Shown one piece after another: positions 21,044 through 32,855 of a stretch of 64,000 nucleotides of DNA. Under the pieces are notes generated by a model. The model saw only the letters and a list, made by a program, of their open reading frames with translations. It was not told the origin of the DNA and made no database searches. The stretch comes from Stenocarpella maydis (taxonomy: Eukaryota > Ascomycota > Sordariomycetes > Diaporthales > Diaporthaceae), in NCBI GenBank assembly GCA_002270565.1, contig NQMI01000008.1, positions 190,807 to 254,806 of the forward strand, in the 5' to 3' direction. Made by a program: the position numbers and the translations under genes. Each line of letters begins with the position of its first letter. Position 1 is the first letter of the stretch.

Positions 21044-23259
21044 ATAAGGAGGGGAGGAAGGCCGAAGACGAGTACCAAGAGGAAGGACCGCCCCGCCCCC
21101 GCCCCCCCAAAGCTCACCCACCTTTTCCTCAAAAAGTGTCTGGACGCTTAGATCCCGCCGCGGGTCAAACGTGAGGGGGAACCATGTGAAGATCGGGCTA
21201 GATGGGGGCTTAGAGACGACTAGACCTAGAGTCTTTGTTGTGTCGCTTGCATTGCTTGGCGCGGTTGAGTATGACTGACTATATATATACCAAACATTTC
21301 CAATAAATTTACAAAGCGAGTTACATTCAGCTAATTGCCTGCCTGCTTGGGCGGAGTGGTAAGCAAGGCTGACGCCACTCAGCCTTGCGAGACCTTGGCG
21401 TCTTACACAAACAGGGGTGCATCAACAGGCCTGACAGGCAACATCCTACGCCACGTATAGGGAAACGGTTGGTAAATGGCCTAGTGAGACCAAATGCCGA
21501 GGGGTTTCAGCCTTGGAACCCACACGACACACCCACAAGATGACATGGCGGTGCGCGGCAGGCTGACTTGGACACTGGCTGCCAGCCACACCCGGCTCGG
21601 CCTCACGCGAGGCCAACAGCCACCACCACGGGGCACAAGGCACCCTCAGGGCTCTGTATGAATGCGACGACACCTGACCGATACCTGGGTGTCAAACGCT
21701 ACACCACGCTCGCCGGGCCGGATACCAAAACACCGTCCACCATGAGCTCCAGAGCAGCCCAGGCTGGAACGGTGGGCCAGCCTCGGCAGCCAGGCGGCAG
21801 CGGACAAGACCCCACGGAGACGGCCTCCGACCCAGGCTCATCACCAGTCCCCACGGTCGAGACAGCCATGGCACTCGGCCATCGACGCCATCCTGGACGC
21901 ACCAGGCCAGCCAGGCGGCTCGGCTCTACACGACCCCGCTCCGGAGCGACCCGACGTGAACATCAACTTCCTCGTGCGGTCGCGGCCCAAGCCGGAGCGC
22001 TTGTCCCCGGACATCATCGGGCACGGCGGCAGAATATCAAAGTCTCCGAGGACCAGACATCCGCCATCCACCTCCTGGCGGACTGCCTCCGCGGTACCAG
22101 CGCCGTCTTCATGTGCGTCGCCAGCCCTACAAGCAGCCGCATTTGCGCGTCGCGCGCGACCGGCCCGAGGGCCGCCGTGGCTGCTCTGTGCGCCGACGGG
22201 TCGCAGGCCTTCATGAGCTTCCTTGACGCCGCGGGCGGCGTGGTGCAACGCTCCGAGGAAGACGCGGAGCGCTGTTGGGGGAGGGCGGGGGCTGCGGCAG
22301 GGTGAGAAGCGTGAGCGTGCTGTCGAGGGGGAAGGTGAGGGTCGAGTTGGTGGTTCCAAAGAAGTTCACCGATGTACGATGTGTCCACGATCCGACGATC
22401 CTATGTTATGTTCAACTCGATGGTCCTCGCAGAGGGCGTAGGCTCACATACCTGATGATCTTCACTCGGACCAAGCTTGGTGCGAGCGAGTAATTGGAAA
22501 ATAATTGGTGACTGATGGTGATGTGTATCACCGGTATCTATCTACGAGACTATCTAAAGGCTGTTTTCGGATCTGCTTCGGCATTGCTACTGCCACCTGA
22601 TTGTCAAATGGCCGTACTATAAGCAACTGCGGCCACTCCGCCCACCTTGTCCCACCTTGGTGGGTAGGTCTCAACCCACTCAGCGCCTTGCTTGAACACC
22701 ATGCACAATTGGAGGACGATGACGACCTCATCCCAGCCCTCTGGCAAACAGCCGGCCACACCCAGGGAGCAAATAGCAGCATATCCATCCATCAAATTCT
22801 TCCCGGCAGCCCAGCCCACCCACCGACACCTTGAGCCCTGAGCCTTGGGTTCCTTGTGCCTTCGTCCTGCGTCACGTCTTTTCGCGTCATTGACGCGTGC
22901 TGTCTGTCAACTCCATATCTGCAATCCGGCGTAGCTCCCTTTATTTCATCAACACTCTCCCTCATATCAGCCCCTATGCTGCCCCACTGTCTCATCCGTG
23001 GCAGGCAGCCCCTATCCATTTTGGCGTCGACGCGACGTTGTCCTCGGCCGGCACAAGGACGAGCATCCAGCCATTAACACAAGAGGAACGGCGGGTTTTC
23101 TCTGCCAATCCAGAGCCTCGTCTACTCAGCCAACACGTGTGACACCGACAGTCGGTCTCCAGCTTAGGTCATAGCAATTCGAAATCCCTCATTTGGTTCA
23201 TAGTAAAGTCTGATTGAAAAGCCTGCCAGGATTTTCCCTTATCTGATACGAATCCAAGG
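21044..23259. other. Intergenic spacer with a possible coding remnant
   Basis: 3' region of the nitroreductase, then about 2 kb without an intact gene. Around 21870-22470 three frames in succession carry plausible GC3-rich coding segments (see findings). The rest shows nothing recognisable. Confidence 0.5.
21870..22470 (+). pseudogene. Possible frameshifted gene remnant, unknown family
   Basis: One frame reads ...PDVNINFLVRSRPKPERL and LSPDIIGHGG up to about 22030. A second continues as NIKVSEDQTSAIHLLADCL to about 22290, and a third as GKVRVELVVPKKFTDVRCV to about 22430. Codon composition is coding-like in each and the segments abut, which suggests one gene broken by small indels or missed introns. 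I do not recognise the family. Confidence 0.3.
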
Positions 23260-26225
23260 TCACAGCCCGAATTTGGTTTTCAGAGCACCCTTCTCCTCAG
23301 CGGGCATCTGATTGGTAAATTGGTCGAACTGTGGGATCATCTGCCGATACACATTGATGATCTGGGCTTGGTGTCAGCAATCTGGGTTTGGAGCCACGTA
23401 TAGGGGGACTACCTACATTCAGGAAGAGTTCGTGCAACTCCTTGTTGATGTCGCTCGGCGGTCGAGTATTATACCGCGCAATGCACATGAAGTACGACAG
23501 CAGACTCTTCTCCATGGCCTGCGGGTTCTGTGCGACAATCATGGTGAACCCCTTAAGAGCACTCGCTTTCTCGTCGGTGCAGTCCAGCTCGACCATTGCG
23601 TTGAGGAACTCGTCCGCAAACGTTGACAGTTGGGGTGCCATGGCCTCTGCGTTTTGCAGACCCAGCCTTCCCAGGGCTATGGCAGCATTCTCGTTGACAC
23701 TGATTGGGATCGTCGGGTTCGCCATTATCTGCACCAGGCGCTCCATGAGGTCCGACACGTATGGTGCCATGCCCTTTCCGTGCTGTATGGCGATCTCGCC
23801 GGCGCTCCAGCAAGCGTTGTTGATAACACTAAAGTAGCCATCAATCTCTTCGTCGACAATGTTATCGAAGTCGAGTTGCCGCAACAGGATGGGGAATATC
23901 GAATGTAGGTGTGGCTGGAGTTGAGGGTAGACGTATTTGGCACAGTCGCCGAGCAGGGCGTACGCTGATTGGCGGACCTCATCCGCAGGATCTCCCATGC
24001 ACAGGTTCAGCAGTTCGAAAAACGCAGGCTGTGCGTCCTTGACCAGCTCCTGCGCCTTGTTATCCTCGAGGCACTGGATGATGGCACTGAGGAGATCGAG
24101 GCTCGTGACGAGGAAGTCCTTGTCTGGCTGGTCGAAGTTGTTGTTGGTCTTTGCTGCCATTGTCTGTTCCAGGTTCTGGTGGATGATGGTGACACAACGC
24201 CTAAAGATGGGATGCGCATACGGAGCGAACTCATCCCTCATAGCCATGGCGACGTATGAGAAGCACTCGAGGAGGGGGAATATCTCTCTCGACTCGTCCG
24301 ACACCTTCTGCCACCGGTCGATCAGCGCAGGCATCAGCTGCCCGGCGTGCTGGGGTAGTGCCAAGACAGGGCCGACGTTCTCGGCGAGCGTCTGCACGCA
24401 GTCGTAGAGAATGTACATATTCTTGTCCTTGTATTTGGCGAAGCACCGGATGTACTGCTGGATGATCGGCCCCGTGTATGGCTCCAGGACCTTGCCGGCC
24501 TTCTCTTCCAGGTTGGCCATGGCAGAGGCACCAGCCTCCTGCACCTTCTTGTTCGGGTCGAGCATCTTGTGCAGGATGCCCTCCATCATAGGGACGAAGT
24601 AGGCCTGAACCTGGGCGGGATCCTTGAGATTGGCAGCCCACGAAGAGTAACGGCCAAGGGTCCAACACGTGATCTGCCTGACGACGGGTTCTGGGTCGTT
24701 TAGCAGCGAGATAAGGTATGGCACCAGGTCCGGCAGGTGGGGCGTGACGACCTGGACGCAGCCCTCTGCGACTGCGCCCAGGGCGAGGACCGCGGCCTCG
24801 CGGCGGGACCACTCTTCATGCTTCAGATGTGTTGTCAGGTATGGCAGGATGCACTCGAAGACCGGGTCCCTGAAGTCGCGGGCAAAAACGTCCAGGGCGG
24901 CTGCGGAGCACTTGCGCAGCGTCCACCTCTCGTCCGGGTTGTCATCGCCGTCCTCATCGAGATCATCATCGATTTCGCCTTCCTCCAGGTTGTCGTCCAT
25001 ACTGGCGAGCTTCTGGTACGCATTGCCGTTCTCAGCCTGGTCGGCCGACTGCTGGGCGCCAACCTTGCGCGCTCCCTTGCCCTGTGCGAATTGTGGCTTG
25101 ATGTCCTCGGCGCGGTCCTCCTCGTCCTCATCGTCTGATGCGCCACCCAGCAGAGCAATGTCCTCGCCACTGTAGACCATGCATTCCAGAAGTACGGGAA
25201 TGATCTTCTGGATATAAGGGCCCAGGGCCTGCCACAGGTTCTCGTGTTCACCAACCGCGAGCCAGAACTCGGCAGCCTCGCATGCCAGTTCCTCCTCCTC
25301 GCTCTTCTGTTGCGTAATGATGTAGTCGACCAGGCCGCCGATATGGGGCACGAGCTTGTCGGGCCTCGTATCGACCAGCTGCACAAAGCAGCGGCAGACC
25401 TGGCGTCGCACGTCCTCGCTGGGGTCGTTGGCCAGCACGAACAAGTGCTGGAGGAGGTCGTCTATGCAATTGAGCATGGCCTGGGATTTGCGCGGGGTGA
25501 AGACGTTAATGGCAGTCAGCGCCTGGGCGCGCACCCTTGGCAGGGAGCTCTTGGTTGCCTCGATGAATTTGGGCAGGAGGTAATTCAGGGGCCTCTGGCC
25601 GTTTTGCTCGCGCTGCAGCATCTTGGCATTGTCCTCGCAGATCTTGGCCATGGCGGCCATGGCACCCTCCTGGCCCTCGGGGGAGACTTGGCCCGACTCG
25701 TTCCCGATCAGCTTGAGCAGCTCAGGCAGGAACTCTGGCCAGCCGTAGATGCCGACCCGGTTGATGAGTTCGGTTGCGATGTTTCCGGCATAGCTGCGGA
25801 TCTGGGGGGCCTTGTCCTGGATCCCCATGGGGACGGCCAGCTTGATGAGGCTCAACGAGGACTCGTCAATCTGCTTGAAGTGGAGCTTGACATTGTTCTT
25901 GAGCATGACGGCCGCGGCGGAGCGGACCAGGCTGTAGTCCTCGGGGGAGAAGTTGAGGCCCGGCGGCAGCTGGGAGCTGGAGAAGATGTAGGCGAGGTAG
26001 TTGTTGAAGTCTGGGGAGTTTCTGGCTTGCGACAGCATCTGGGTGTGTTATCAGCAGGGCTGCTCTCGTCTCGTTGCAAGTCGCGCGGGCTGCGACTGGA
26101 GCAGTGGGGAGCGGGCGACTTACAAGCTCTGCCTTCTTCTGAGCAGCCTTGTCGAAGCCGCTTAGAGAGTCCTTGAGGTAAACGGCCAGAGTCTGTAGAG
26201 ACTCTGGGGATGGTTGCCACGCCAT
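23260..26225 (-). CDS. KAP104: Karyopherin beta-2 / transportin (Kap104)
   Basis: Three exons: 26225-26124, 26038-23417 and 23361-23260, with 85-bp and 55-bp introns, all phase 0, giving 941 residues. It is a HEAT-repeat nuclear import receptor for PY-NLS cargo such as mRNA-binding proteins, released by Ran-GTP. The start MAWQPSPESLQTL and the closing NVYRQMIPQFDQF are typical of Kap104/TNPO1. The acidic loop EEGEIDDDLDEDGDD within repeat 8, which couples Ran binding to cargo release, is present and separates transportin from importin beta. The last intron would be missed by a plain frame scan, which reads through it into a false C-terminus. The upstream sequence has GGCAGC and GGTAGT repeats. 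Confidence 0.95.
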
Positions 26226-29200
26226 GATGAGGGCGGGAGCGCAGCGGGCACCTCCTCCAGGACAGCTAGCCGGTGGTGTGCTGTGCGATGGGGAGGAATG
26301 CAGGCTCTTGTTTTGTCGGTTGGAGGTCAGAAAGGCAGGGTTACCGGGGGTGTTTGGTGGCAGAGGAAAGGGGAATATGTTGGAACCGTTTGAGCTGTTG
26401 TCGAGAGAGCAGCAGTAGCGGTAGAAGGTAGTGGTAGTGGCAGTGGCAGTGTGGGAGTAGGAGTGTCGCAGTGGTGGGGTAAGGTTTGGGCTTTGTTAGT
26501 GGATCACGAGTCTGAGGGACCACTTGCAGGAGCTTTCTCTGCGGCAGAGGCAGCGGCAGCGGCAGCGGCAGCGGCAGCGGGGAGCACACAACCTGCTCAT
26601 TCAAGACACCACAGTTGAAGTAGACAAGCTGGGAATGCCGATTAAGGAGGGGTCCTGGGCAGCAGTTTTACTACCGGTTATGGACATGAGATGATAAGCA
26701 GCAGTCAGTGATGTTTTTTACACTGTTTGTCGAGGTGGGATTATTATCTGTGTAGGTGTGAATAATTTGCATAGCCTGTCACTGGATCGTGGTGAGCTCG
26801 AGGTGCTTTTGAAATTTTGAAGTGCAAGGTAGGCAAATGTATCCGTACCTGTCTATCTATTTATCCAGGCATGTACTTGTACTTTGCATACACAACTGCC
26901 GGCGAGGGTACCTCCCCAGGGTCTGCTACACGGGATTAGCAGCAGTTGTCCAAGTTTAGAAAGGGCCTGCTGGTTAGCGGATTCCAGACCTGCTGGCCTT
27001 GGTGTAGTGAGAGTGTCTGAGGTCAGCAGTCCATGTGCTAGCAATTTTTTCTTCTTTCCCTTTCCTTCTCTCTTCTCTCCCCTACTACTTGCGACGTAGT
27101 GTGCTGCAAACCTTGGAACCCTGCACCCCATCCAGCCTGCTAGAGCTTGGATGGAAAGAGACGTCAAAGAATTCTAAGTGGGTCAATCTGGAGCCTTGGT
27201 TATCGATAAGCCTGCCAGAGACTACAATCAAGTCATGGATTTTATGTCTTTTAGTGCATCATGTATCTTAGACTGTTCTGTTATCATGTACCTACCTGCC
27301 TGCTTCAGTGAGTATGCAGCAGCAAGCCATGCCTCTCTCTCCTGTCTTGAAATGACCCTCTTTCCCCTTCTTCTCCAAGGATGTTTGTCTCTTGGCTTGA
27401 CCTTGCCTGGGGCCGGGTTTTGTCTCCCTGCTTTGGCCCCCTCGGATTCGACCCTAAACACCTGCTCTGGCCAGAATGTGGCCTGGTCCCTTTGGGGCCC
27501 CATCTCGAACCCCCAGTCTTGAATCCCTGAGGACCATGTTGAGACACAGTGACGCCAGTCTGTAGTGTAGTGTACCTGGACTCCCCACCTCACCTCATGG
27601 TCTGGGGTAATTCTGGTCGAACCGCCACCGCTGCCGATTTGGAAATACCTGGGAAAACAACTTCAGAACCCAGGTCCTCCTCCACCAGCCAGCCTGCAAG
27701 CCTGCCAGCCTGACGTAGCATCCCAATGCCCATGCATCGCCCTCCTCGGAGCCATGCCACAGCAATCTACTTCACTGGATTTCCTGCTGGCGGTGTTTCC
27801 GGTGGCACAGTCGACGCCGCGGACAGGATTCACCAACCCAGCACCCACCAGGTCGTGCCACCTGTGTGTGCGACCAAGCAGTTGTAGCCTACCGACCGCA
27901 TGTACTTGCAGTGAAGCCCACTAGACAAGGAGGACGAGGTGGGGAGGGGGGAGGGGCTGGCTATTACTGGCTCTACAGAATCCAAACGGAAACCAGCCCT
28001 TGTCTGCCTCTCTCGTGAACTACTCACTGCCCTGGCTCTCCGGCGGTTGAGTGTCTCGTAACAGAGAGAGCCAGGACTCACAGCCAGTGGCCTGACAAGA
28101 CCGGTCAGCCCAACAGTGTGGCTCAGTTGAGGCCGGCTGGCCACCTGAACGATGCCATCGTGCACCCTTCCACTCAGGATCTACCCAGTAATCATTCTGT
28201 GCTATCTTAAGTCCCTATCAGGTACGCATGAGTTGCATACTTGAAAGAGCCTGTCGGTGCTTGCTGGGCCCAACCCTGAGCCTGCACAGGAACATCTGGA
28301 TGTAACACACCAAGATCCTAACCCATGGGGTGATCTCCCGCCAGACTCCATCCCCGGCTCTTCTGGGCACTATGTTCTCAACAGCAGCGTGTTAGCCTGT
28401 GGTGGCCATATGGTCCCGAATACTGGTGTATCATCTGAGCGGCTCGATCTGTAGTTCATGGTCTGGACAATCTCTCAGGCCATGTGAGATGCTACGTAGT
28501 ATTCTGGCACCCTTTCTTCAAGGTGTCACAGGTATTCAATGGTCACATTTGCGGGCCATGCTCGCAGCCCTATAAACCGGGGCAGAACTGTCAAAGGCAA
28601 GCTCGATCAATCGGTGGAACTATTGACGTAGTGCCGATCTCATTTGTGGTTCACCTCTCAACGTGGCGAGTTGCATAACAGAAGCCTGGGTGCGGCCGAA
28701 TACGTCCAGTTTGGGTGCATCCCTCAGAGATGTAGCCACACCAGAGATTCGGAGAAACATAGACGGTAGACAACCCATATTCCCGGGCGAATTGCCCAAA
28801 GTTTGCATACCTTGGCAGCCTCACAGAATGCCTGCGGCAAGACCCCTTCGAGCCCCGTGTCCATAATTGCTTACACCATCCCATACCTTGTCCTCCACCC
28901 CATTGAGGTCAGGAACACAGTGTCAATGTCTGTACCACCGGGCCAAGTGTGCTGGTTGCTTGGCCATGGCCATGGAGTGTCACAATAGCAGGTGTCTAAG
29001 CTGAGCCTGCCGGCTGAACGTGGCACAGGTGCTCGGCTCTGACTCTCCTCTCTCCCGCAGCCCTCGTCGGCGGGGACAATACTCGCGTACGTCTAGCCCG
29101 GATCGCACCGCCCATGCTTCCCTCCCCTGGCCGAGCGAGCCTCCACTGCCACTGGCGCTGGCGCTGGCGCTGTCTGTATGGTGGAAGTCACAATACCCAG

Positions 29201-29241
29201 ACGTGGCTCTGGCTGCTGACGTGGGCAAGGGGCGTGCTGGC
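26226..29241. other. Gene-poor spacer
   Basis: About 3 kb with no supported gene. A (GGCAGC)n array at about 26541-26580 and GT/AG-rich simple sequence near 26420-26470 lie in the presumed Kap104 5' leader/promoter. Confidence 0.55.
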
Positions 29242-29775
29242 TCATGGGCCGCTGACAGACATGGCCGACACGCCGTTCGCCAGGCCAAGCGCGTCCTGCA
29301 ACTTCCCGCTGACGACCTCGACGACCCTCCGGAACGCCTCCATCTCCTCCTCGACGGTGCCGCCCAGCCCCGTGCTGGCGAAGCTCATGGAGCTGGCGAC
29401 GTAGACGGGCAGCTGGGTCTTCTTGGCGAACAGCCGCGCCATGCGCGTGGTGAACTCCTCCGACAACCCGGCCGCGTACAGCGGAGTGGAGAGCGGCTGA
29501 CCCGGGTTGAGCTTCTGACGAACGGTGGTGCGATCAGCTGGCTGGTGTTGCATGAGACGGGCTATGCCCCCCCTCGCGAGCGACTGACAACAACGAATGC
29601 TACTCACATCTGGAAGGGCATAGACGAACGAGCCCATCGGAGGTGGGGTCCCGAGTTCATCCGCCGCGGCGGTCGTCAAGAAGATCATGACGGATTTGGC
29701 TTGGATTGTGAGGTGGACATAGACCCGGGCCTCGAGGGACCGTGGCAGGGGGAAGGAAAGCTGGTAGGTCTCCAT
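29242..29775 (-). CDS. Proteasome assembly chaperone 4-like protein (PAC4/PSMG4)
   Basis: Two exons (29775-29608 and 29514-29242), 93-bp intron with GTGAGT donor and CAG acceptor, phase 0; 146 residues. The pattern YVHLTIQAKSVMIFLTT, then MGSFVYALPD, then SEEFTTRMARLFAKKTQLPVYVASS fits the small PAC4-type fold that pairs with PAC3 to help assemble the 20S alpha ring. The start at 29775 has a G at -3 and +4; an in-frame ATG at 29787 would add four residues. It is divergent from the methyltransferase gene at 30598 with an 820-bp shared upstream region. The family call is from motif memory. Confidence 0.8.
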   Translation of the reverse strand: METYQLSFPLPRSLEARVYVHLTIQAKSVMIFLTTAAADELGTPPPMGSFVYALPDVSSIRCCQSLARGGIARLMQHQPADRTTVRQKLNPGQPLSTPLYAAGLSEEFTTRMARLFAKKTQLPVYVASSMSFASTGLGGTVEEEMEAFRRVVEVVSGKLQDALGLANGVSAMSVSGP

Positions 29776-29810
29776 CGCCGATGTCATTGCCAAATCGAAC
29801 TGCCAACGCA

Positions 29811-29850
29811 AGTGCCAGTGCCAGTGCTAGTGCCAGTACCAGTGCCACGG
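29811..29850. repeat. Hexanucleotide tandem repeat (AGTGCC)n
   Basis: About seven imperfect copies of AGTGCC (variants AGTGCT and AGTACC) begin 36 bp upstream of the PAC4-like start codon, probably within its 5' leader. Confidence 0.8.
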
Positions 29851-30597
29851 GGGCTGTTTGGGGGGTTTGTTTGCGGTTGACGAGAGACAAGACGGTGTGG
29901 CAGGTCCCAGAGCCCGATAAGATGCACGGCACTCTTTCTCCCTGATGGATAAGATTGCTTGAGGTGTACAGCCAAGGCGATGATCTCGGCACAATTCCTC
30001 TTTGCCTGGTCAAGGGTTTGAGATGAGGAGTCAAGGTGGTTGGATACTTGAAGTGGCCAGGGGCAGGTAGCACCTGAGCAAGCTCGCCCTGCCTGCAAAC
30101 CGCCCCTAGGTCACAGGAGCCTGTAGCGGGTGTGACCCGCTTTTGCAGGTCCTTACCCCCTGTTCCTTCGCACTCGGCCAACTAGGCTTGGGCTGCAATG
30201 CCCGACATGCAAAGGCCTGGGGCTGGTGGAAAACTAGGTAGGAAAACAACAGCAGGATAAAAAAGAACGCGAATGTCTGCTTGGTCCTGTGCTGACATAT
30301 AGACGCTCCCCCTACTTCTTTTCCTTCTTGTTTGTTTTCTTTTATTCCGACTCCCTCTTCATGGTGGCCTCTTCTCTACGTTGCCATCTCAGCAGCGGCA
30401 GCCCAAGTGCTCCATGACTGACCAGGCCTTGGTTGCTGCGCCGATTCCGCTGCCGCAGCGGATTTAGTCTACCACAGCCAAGCAGCCCCAGCACGACCTC
30501 CGGGCTCAACAAGACTTCCACCACGAGTCGGCCATTGCAGCACCAAGAGACCTTACAACCTCGACAGGTCATTGCAAGCACACCAGACACAGACACC

Positions 30598-30867
30598 ATG
30601 GCTCACTCAGCCCCCCCAGAGGAGCGTGACTGGCAGGGCCTCGAGGAAACCGTCTTAGATGAGGAGGAGGCGAGAGTCATCTTCTGCGCCCTTGACTCTT
30701 TTCTGTGAGTGCCGCACCCCCATCACTGTCGTCCACTCCGTCTGATGGTTCTTTCCCATTGGCAAACTACAATCTGCTCTTTTTTTTTACATGTAGAGGA
30801 CTGCCATTGGCCTGTATTGAATCAAATATGTAATGCAATTGTCTTTTCTCACCTACGCCATTGTTCT

Positions 30868-30907
<40 letters not shown>

Positions 30908-32147
30908 AGAGCTCTGTTGTGTGGTTTACCTAAGGCTCTCCTCTATTTCAGCCCGCGGCCTCACCCCCGCCTCACCTCTTCAACAGCCTTTGAAGCTCAA
31001 ACTATTATACTATAGGCAATACAGCAGGGCTGCTCATTTCAACTACACCCACCTGCGGCGCCAGTCCTTTTACGCCCTCCCAGAGGCGCACTGGAAAATG
31101 CTGGCCGCCCCGCCGTTCAACTACCTTGAGACCCTTGACAAGGTCGACGTCGCCATTGACTCCAACGCCGAGCTCGCCAGGGGCATCGTGAAGCATGGCC
31201 TGAGGAGCCTGACCCTGAGGGACCCTTCCCAAGAGGGCGACTTTCCCTCCATGCCAGAGGAGTGGGTGGGCGTCGCCAAATACGGCGACATTGACAAGTC
31301 GAGGAGCACGATCCGCCAGTTCTACCGCGACTGGTCCGCCGAGGGGGCAGAGGAGAGGGGGGCGTGCTATGGCCCCGTCAAGCGAGCACTCGCAGCCGAG
31401 CGGAGCAGGCACCCGGAGATCCAGCACCCCAAGGTCCTTGTTCCCGGCGCTGGCCTCGGCCGGCTGGTTCTCGACCTGTGCCTGGAGGGCTTCGAGACGG
31501 AGGGCAACGAGATCTCCTACCACCAGCTGTTGGCGTCTTCCTATATTCTGAACCACTGTCGCAAGGCGGGACATCACACCATCTTCCCCTGGATCCATAC
31601 CTTCTCTAACCACCTCACCAGAGAGCGCCACCTCAGGAGCTACAAGGTCCCCGACATCCACCCTGCTACCGCCCTTACGAGCACTGAGGGCGTGGGCGCA
31701 ATGTCCATGTGTGCGTCTGATTTCCTCTGTCTCTACGGCGACGAGGACCACGGTGCCCAGTATGACGCCGTGGCGTCCGTCTTCTTCCTCGACACGGCGC
31801 CCAACCTGATTCGCTACCTCGAGACCTTCCTCCACTGCCTCAAGCCCGGCGGGATCCTCATCAACATCGGGCCCCTCCTCTGGCACTTTGAGAACCGCGC
31901 CCCGGGCAATCACGGCCATGATGACGACGGCGACGGGGAGCACGACCCAAACAACTCGACGGGAATAGCCGACCCGGGCAACTTCGAGCTGTCCAATGAC
32001 GAGGTCAGGGCGCTGGTCGAGAAGGTCGGGTTCAAGGTCGAGTCTTGGGAGAACAACATCCGGGCGCCGTACATCCAGGACCCGGAGTCCATGCTCCAGA
32101 CTGTCTACCATGCGTCCTCCTGGGTGGCCCGCAAACCAGCAGTCTAG
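30598..32147 (+). CDS. Carnosine N-methyltransferase-like SAM methyltransferase (N2227 family)
   Basis: Two exons (30598-30704 and 31016-32147) give 412 residues. Exon 1 ends in ...FCALDSF plus CT, and exon 2 supplies G then CAATACAGC, restoring the conserved FLQYSRAAHFNYTHLRRQSF block. The 311-bp intron is long for this window and holds a (TCTG)n repeat. SAM motif I is VLVPGAGLGRL (from V176), followed by NEISYHQL. The FFLDTAPN and LKPGGILINIGPLLWHFEN motifs are diagnostic of the CARNMT1/N2227 family, which methylates histidine-containing dipeptides in animals; the fungal substrate is not known to me. An Asp/His-rich insert (HGHDDDGDGEHD) follows the last motif. Confidence 0.9.
30868..30904. 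repeat. (TCTG)n tetranucleotide microsatellite in an intron
   Basis: About nine uninterrupted TCTG units lie within the only intron of the methyltransferase gene, before a pyrimidine-rich decoy acceptor (CTATTTCAG). Confidence 0.9.
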
Positions 32148-32855
32148 CATGGCGGGGGAAGGAGCCGCAGTCACGACGGCTGTTCTTTCAGAGACAGAAA
32201 CCTTCAGGCCTAGTCGGACTATCCACACAAGTCTACGTATCGCTCCAGGACACAAGTCACAGGACGGCTACCCTTCGAACCCTCGCACATGTGGCAGTGG
32301 GTGACGTGAAGATGGGACAAAGGCGACCTGCAAGAAAACCATTCTTATGCGAGCAATGCGAGCATTGTCTTGATATCAGCCTTGCCCGGATAGTTGGAGA
32401 TGAACATTGGGCGAAATAGGAAGGGCGGGTGGGACGATTTTTGGAAGGTCCATCGCCACGCAGGGACAGTGGGATGGGAATGCAGTTGCGATGGTTTCCT
32501 GTGAATGGCCCCAAAGCTTGCCGCAGGTGGAATGACGGATAAACCTGTACTCAGACTACATCCAGGGGCTGCAGCACGTCTGTGTATGAGTAGCCAGATC
32601 GAGGGGGATTGGGCACATGTATCCGAGTTTTGTAGGCGCTGACCTGGACAGCCAAAACTACCGCCTTTAGATCAAGAGGTGTACTCGTATGGCTTTCAAT
32701 ACAAGAGCTCGGACTACGCAATAGATGTGAATTAAAAACAACCCCTGGACGGAATAGACCTCGTGTATAATAGTCTAGAGCCAAAAATCGACGTGACCGC
32801 ACCACAGAATACCAACACATGGCTATTTTCAAATACTCCACGCCCGGTACTATCT
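32148..32855. other. Intergenic spacer
   Basis: Convergent 3' ends of the methyltransferase and SDR genes. I see no gene or notable repeat. Confidence 0.6.

Noticed and set aside
23297..23416. C-terminus of Kap104 as read straight through
   Set aside because: The frame reads through a 55-bp GT-AG intron; splicing restores the conserved ending.
25244..26176. 310-codon plus-strand frame opposite Kap104
   Set aside because: Mirror of the HEAT-repeat gene, with no independent similarity.
31005..32255. 416-codon minus-strand frame opposite the methyltransferase
   Set aside because: Antisense of a well-supported enzyme with high GC3; open only because of codon bias.
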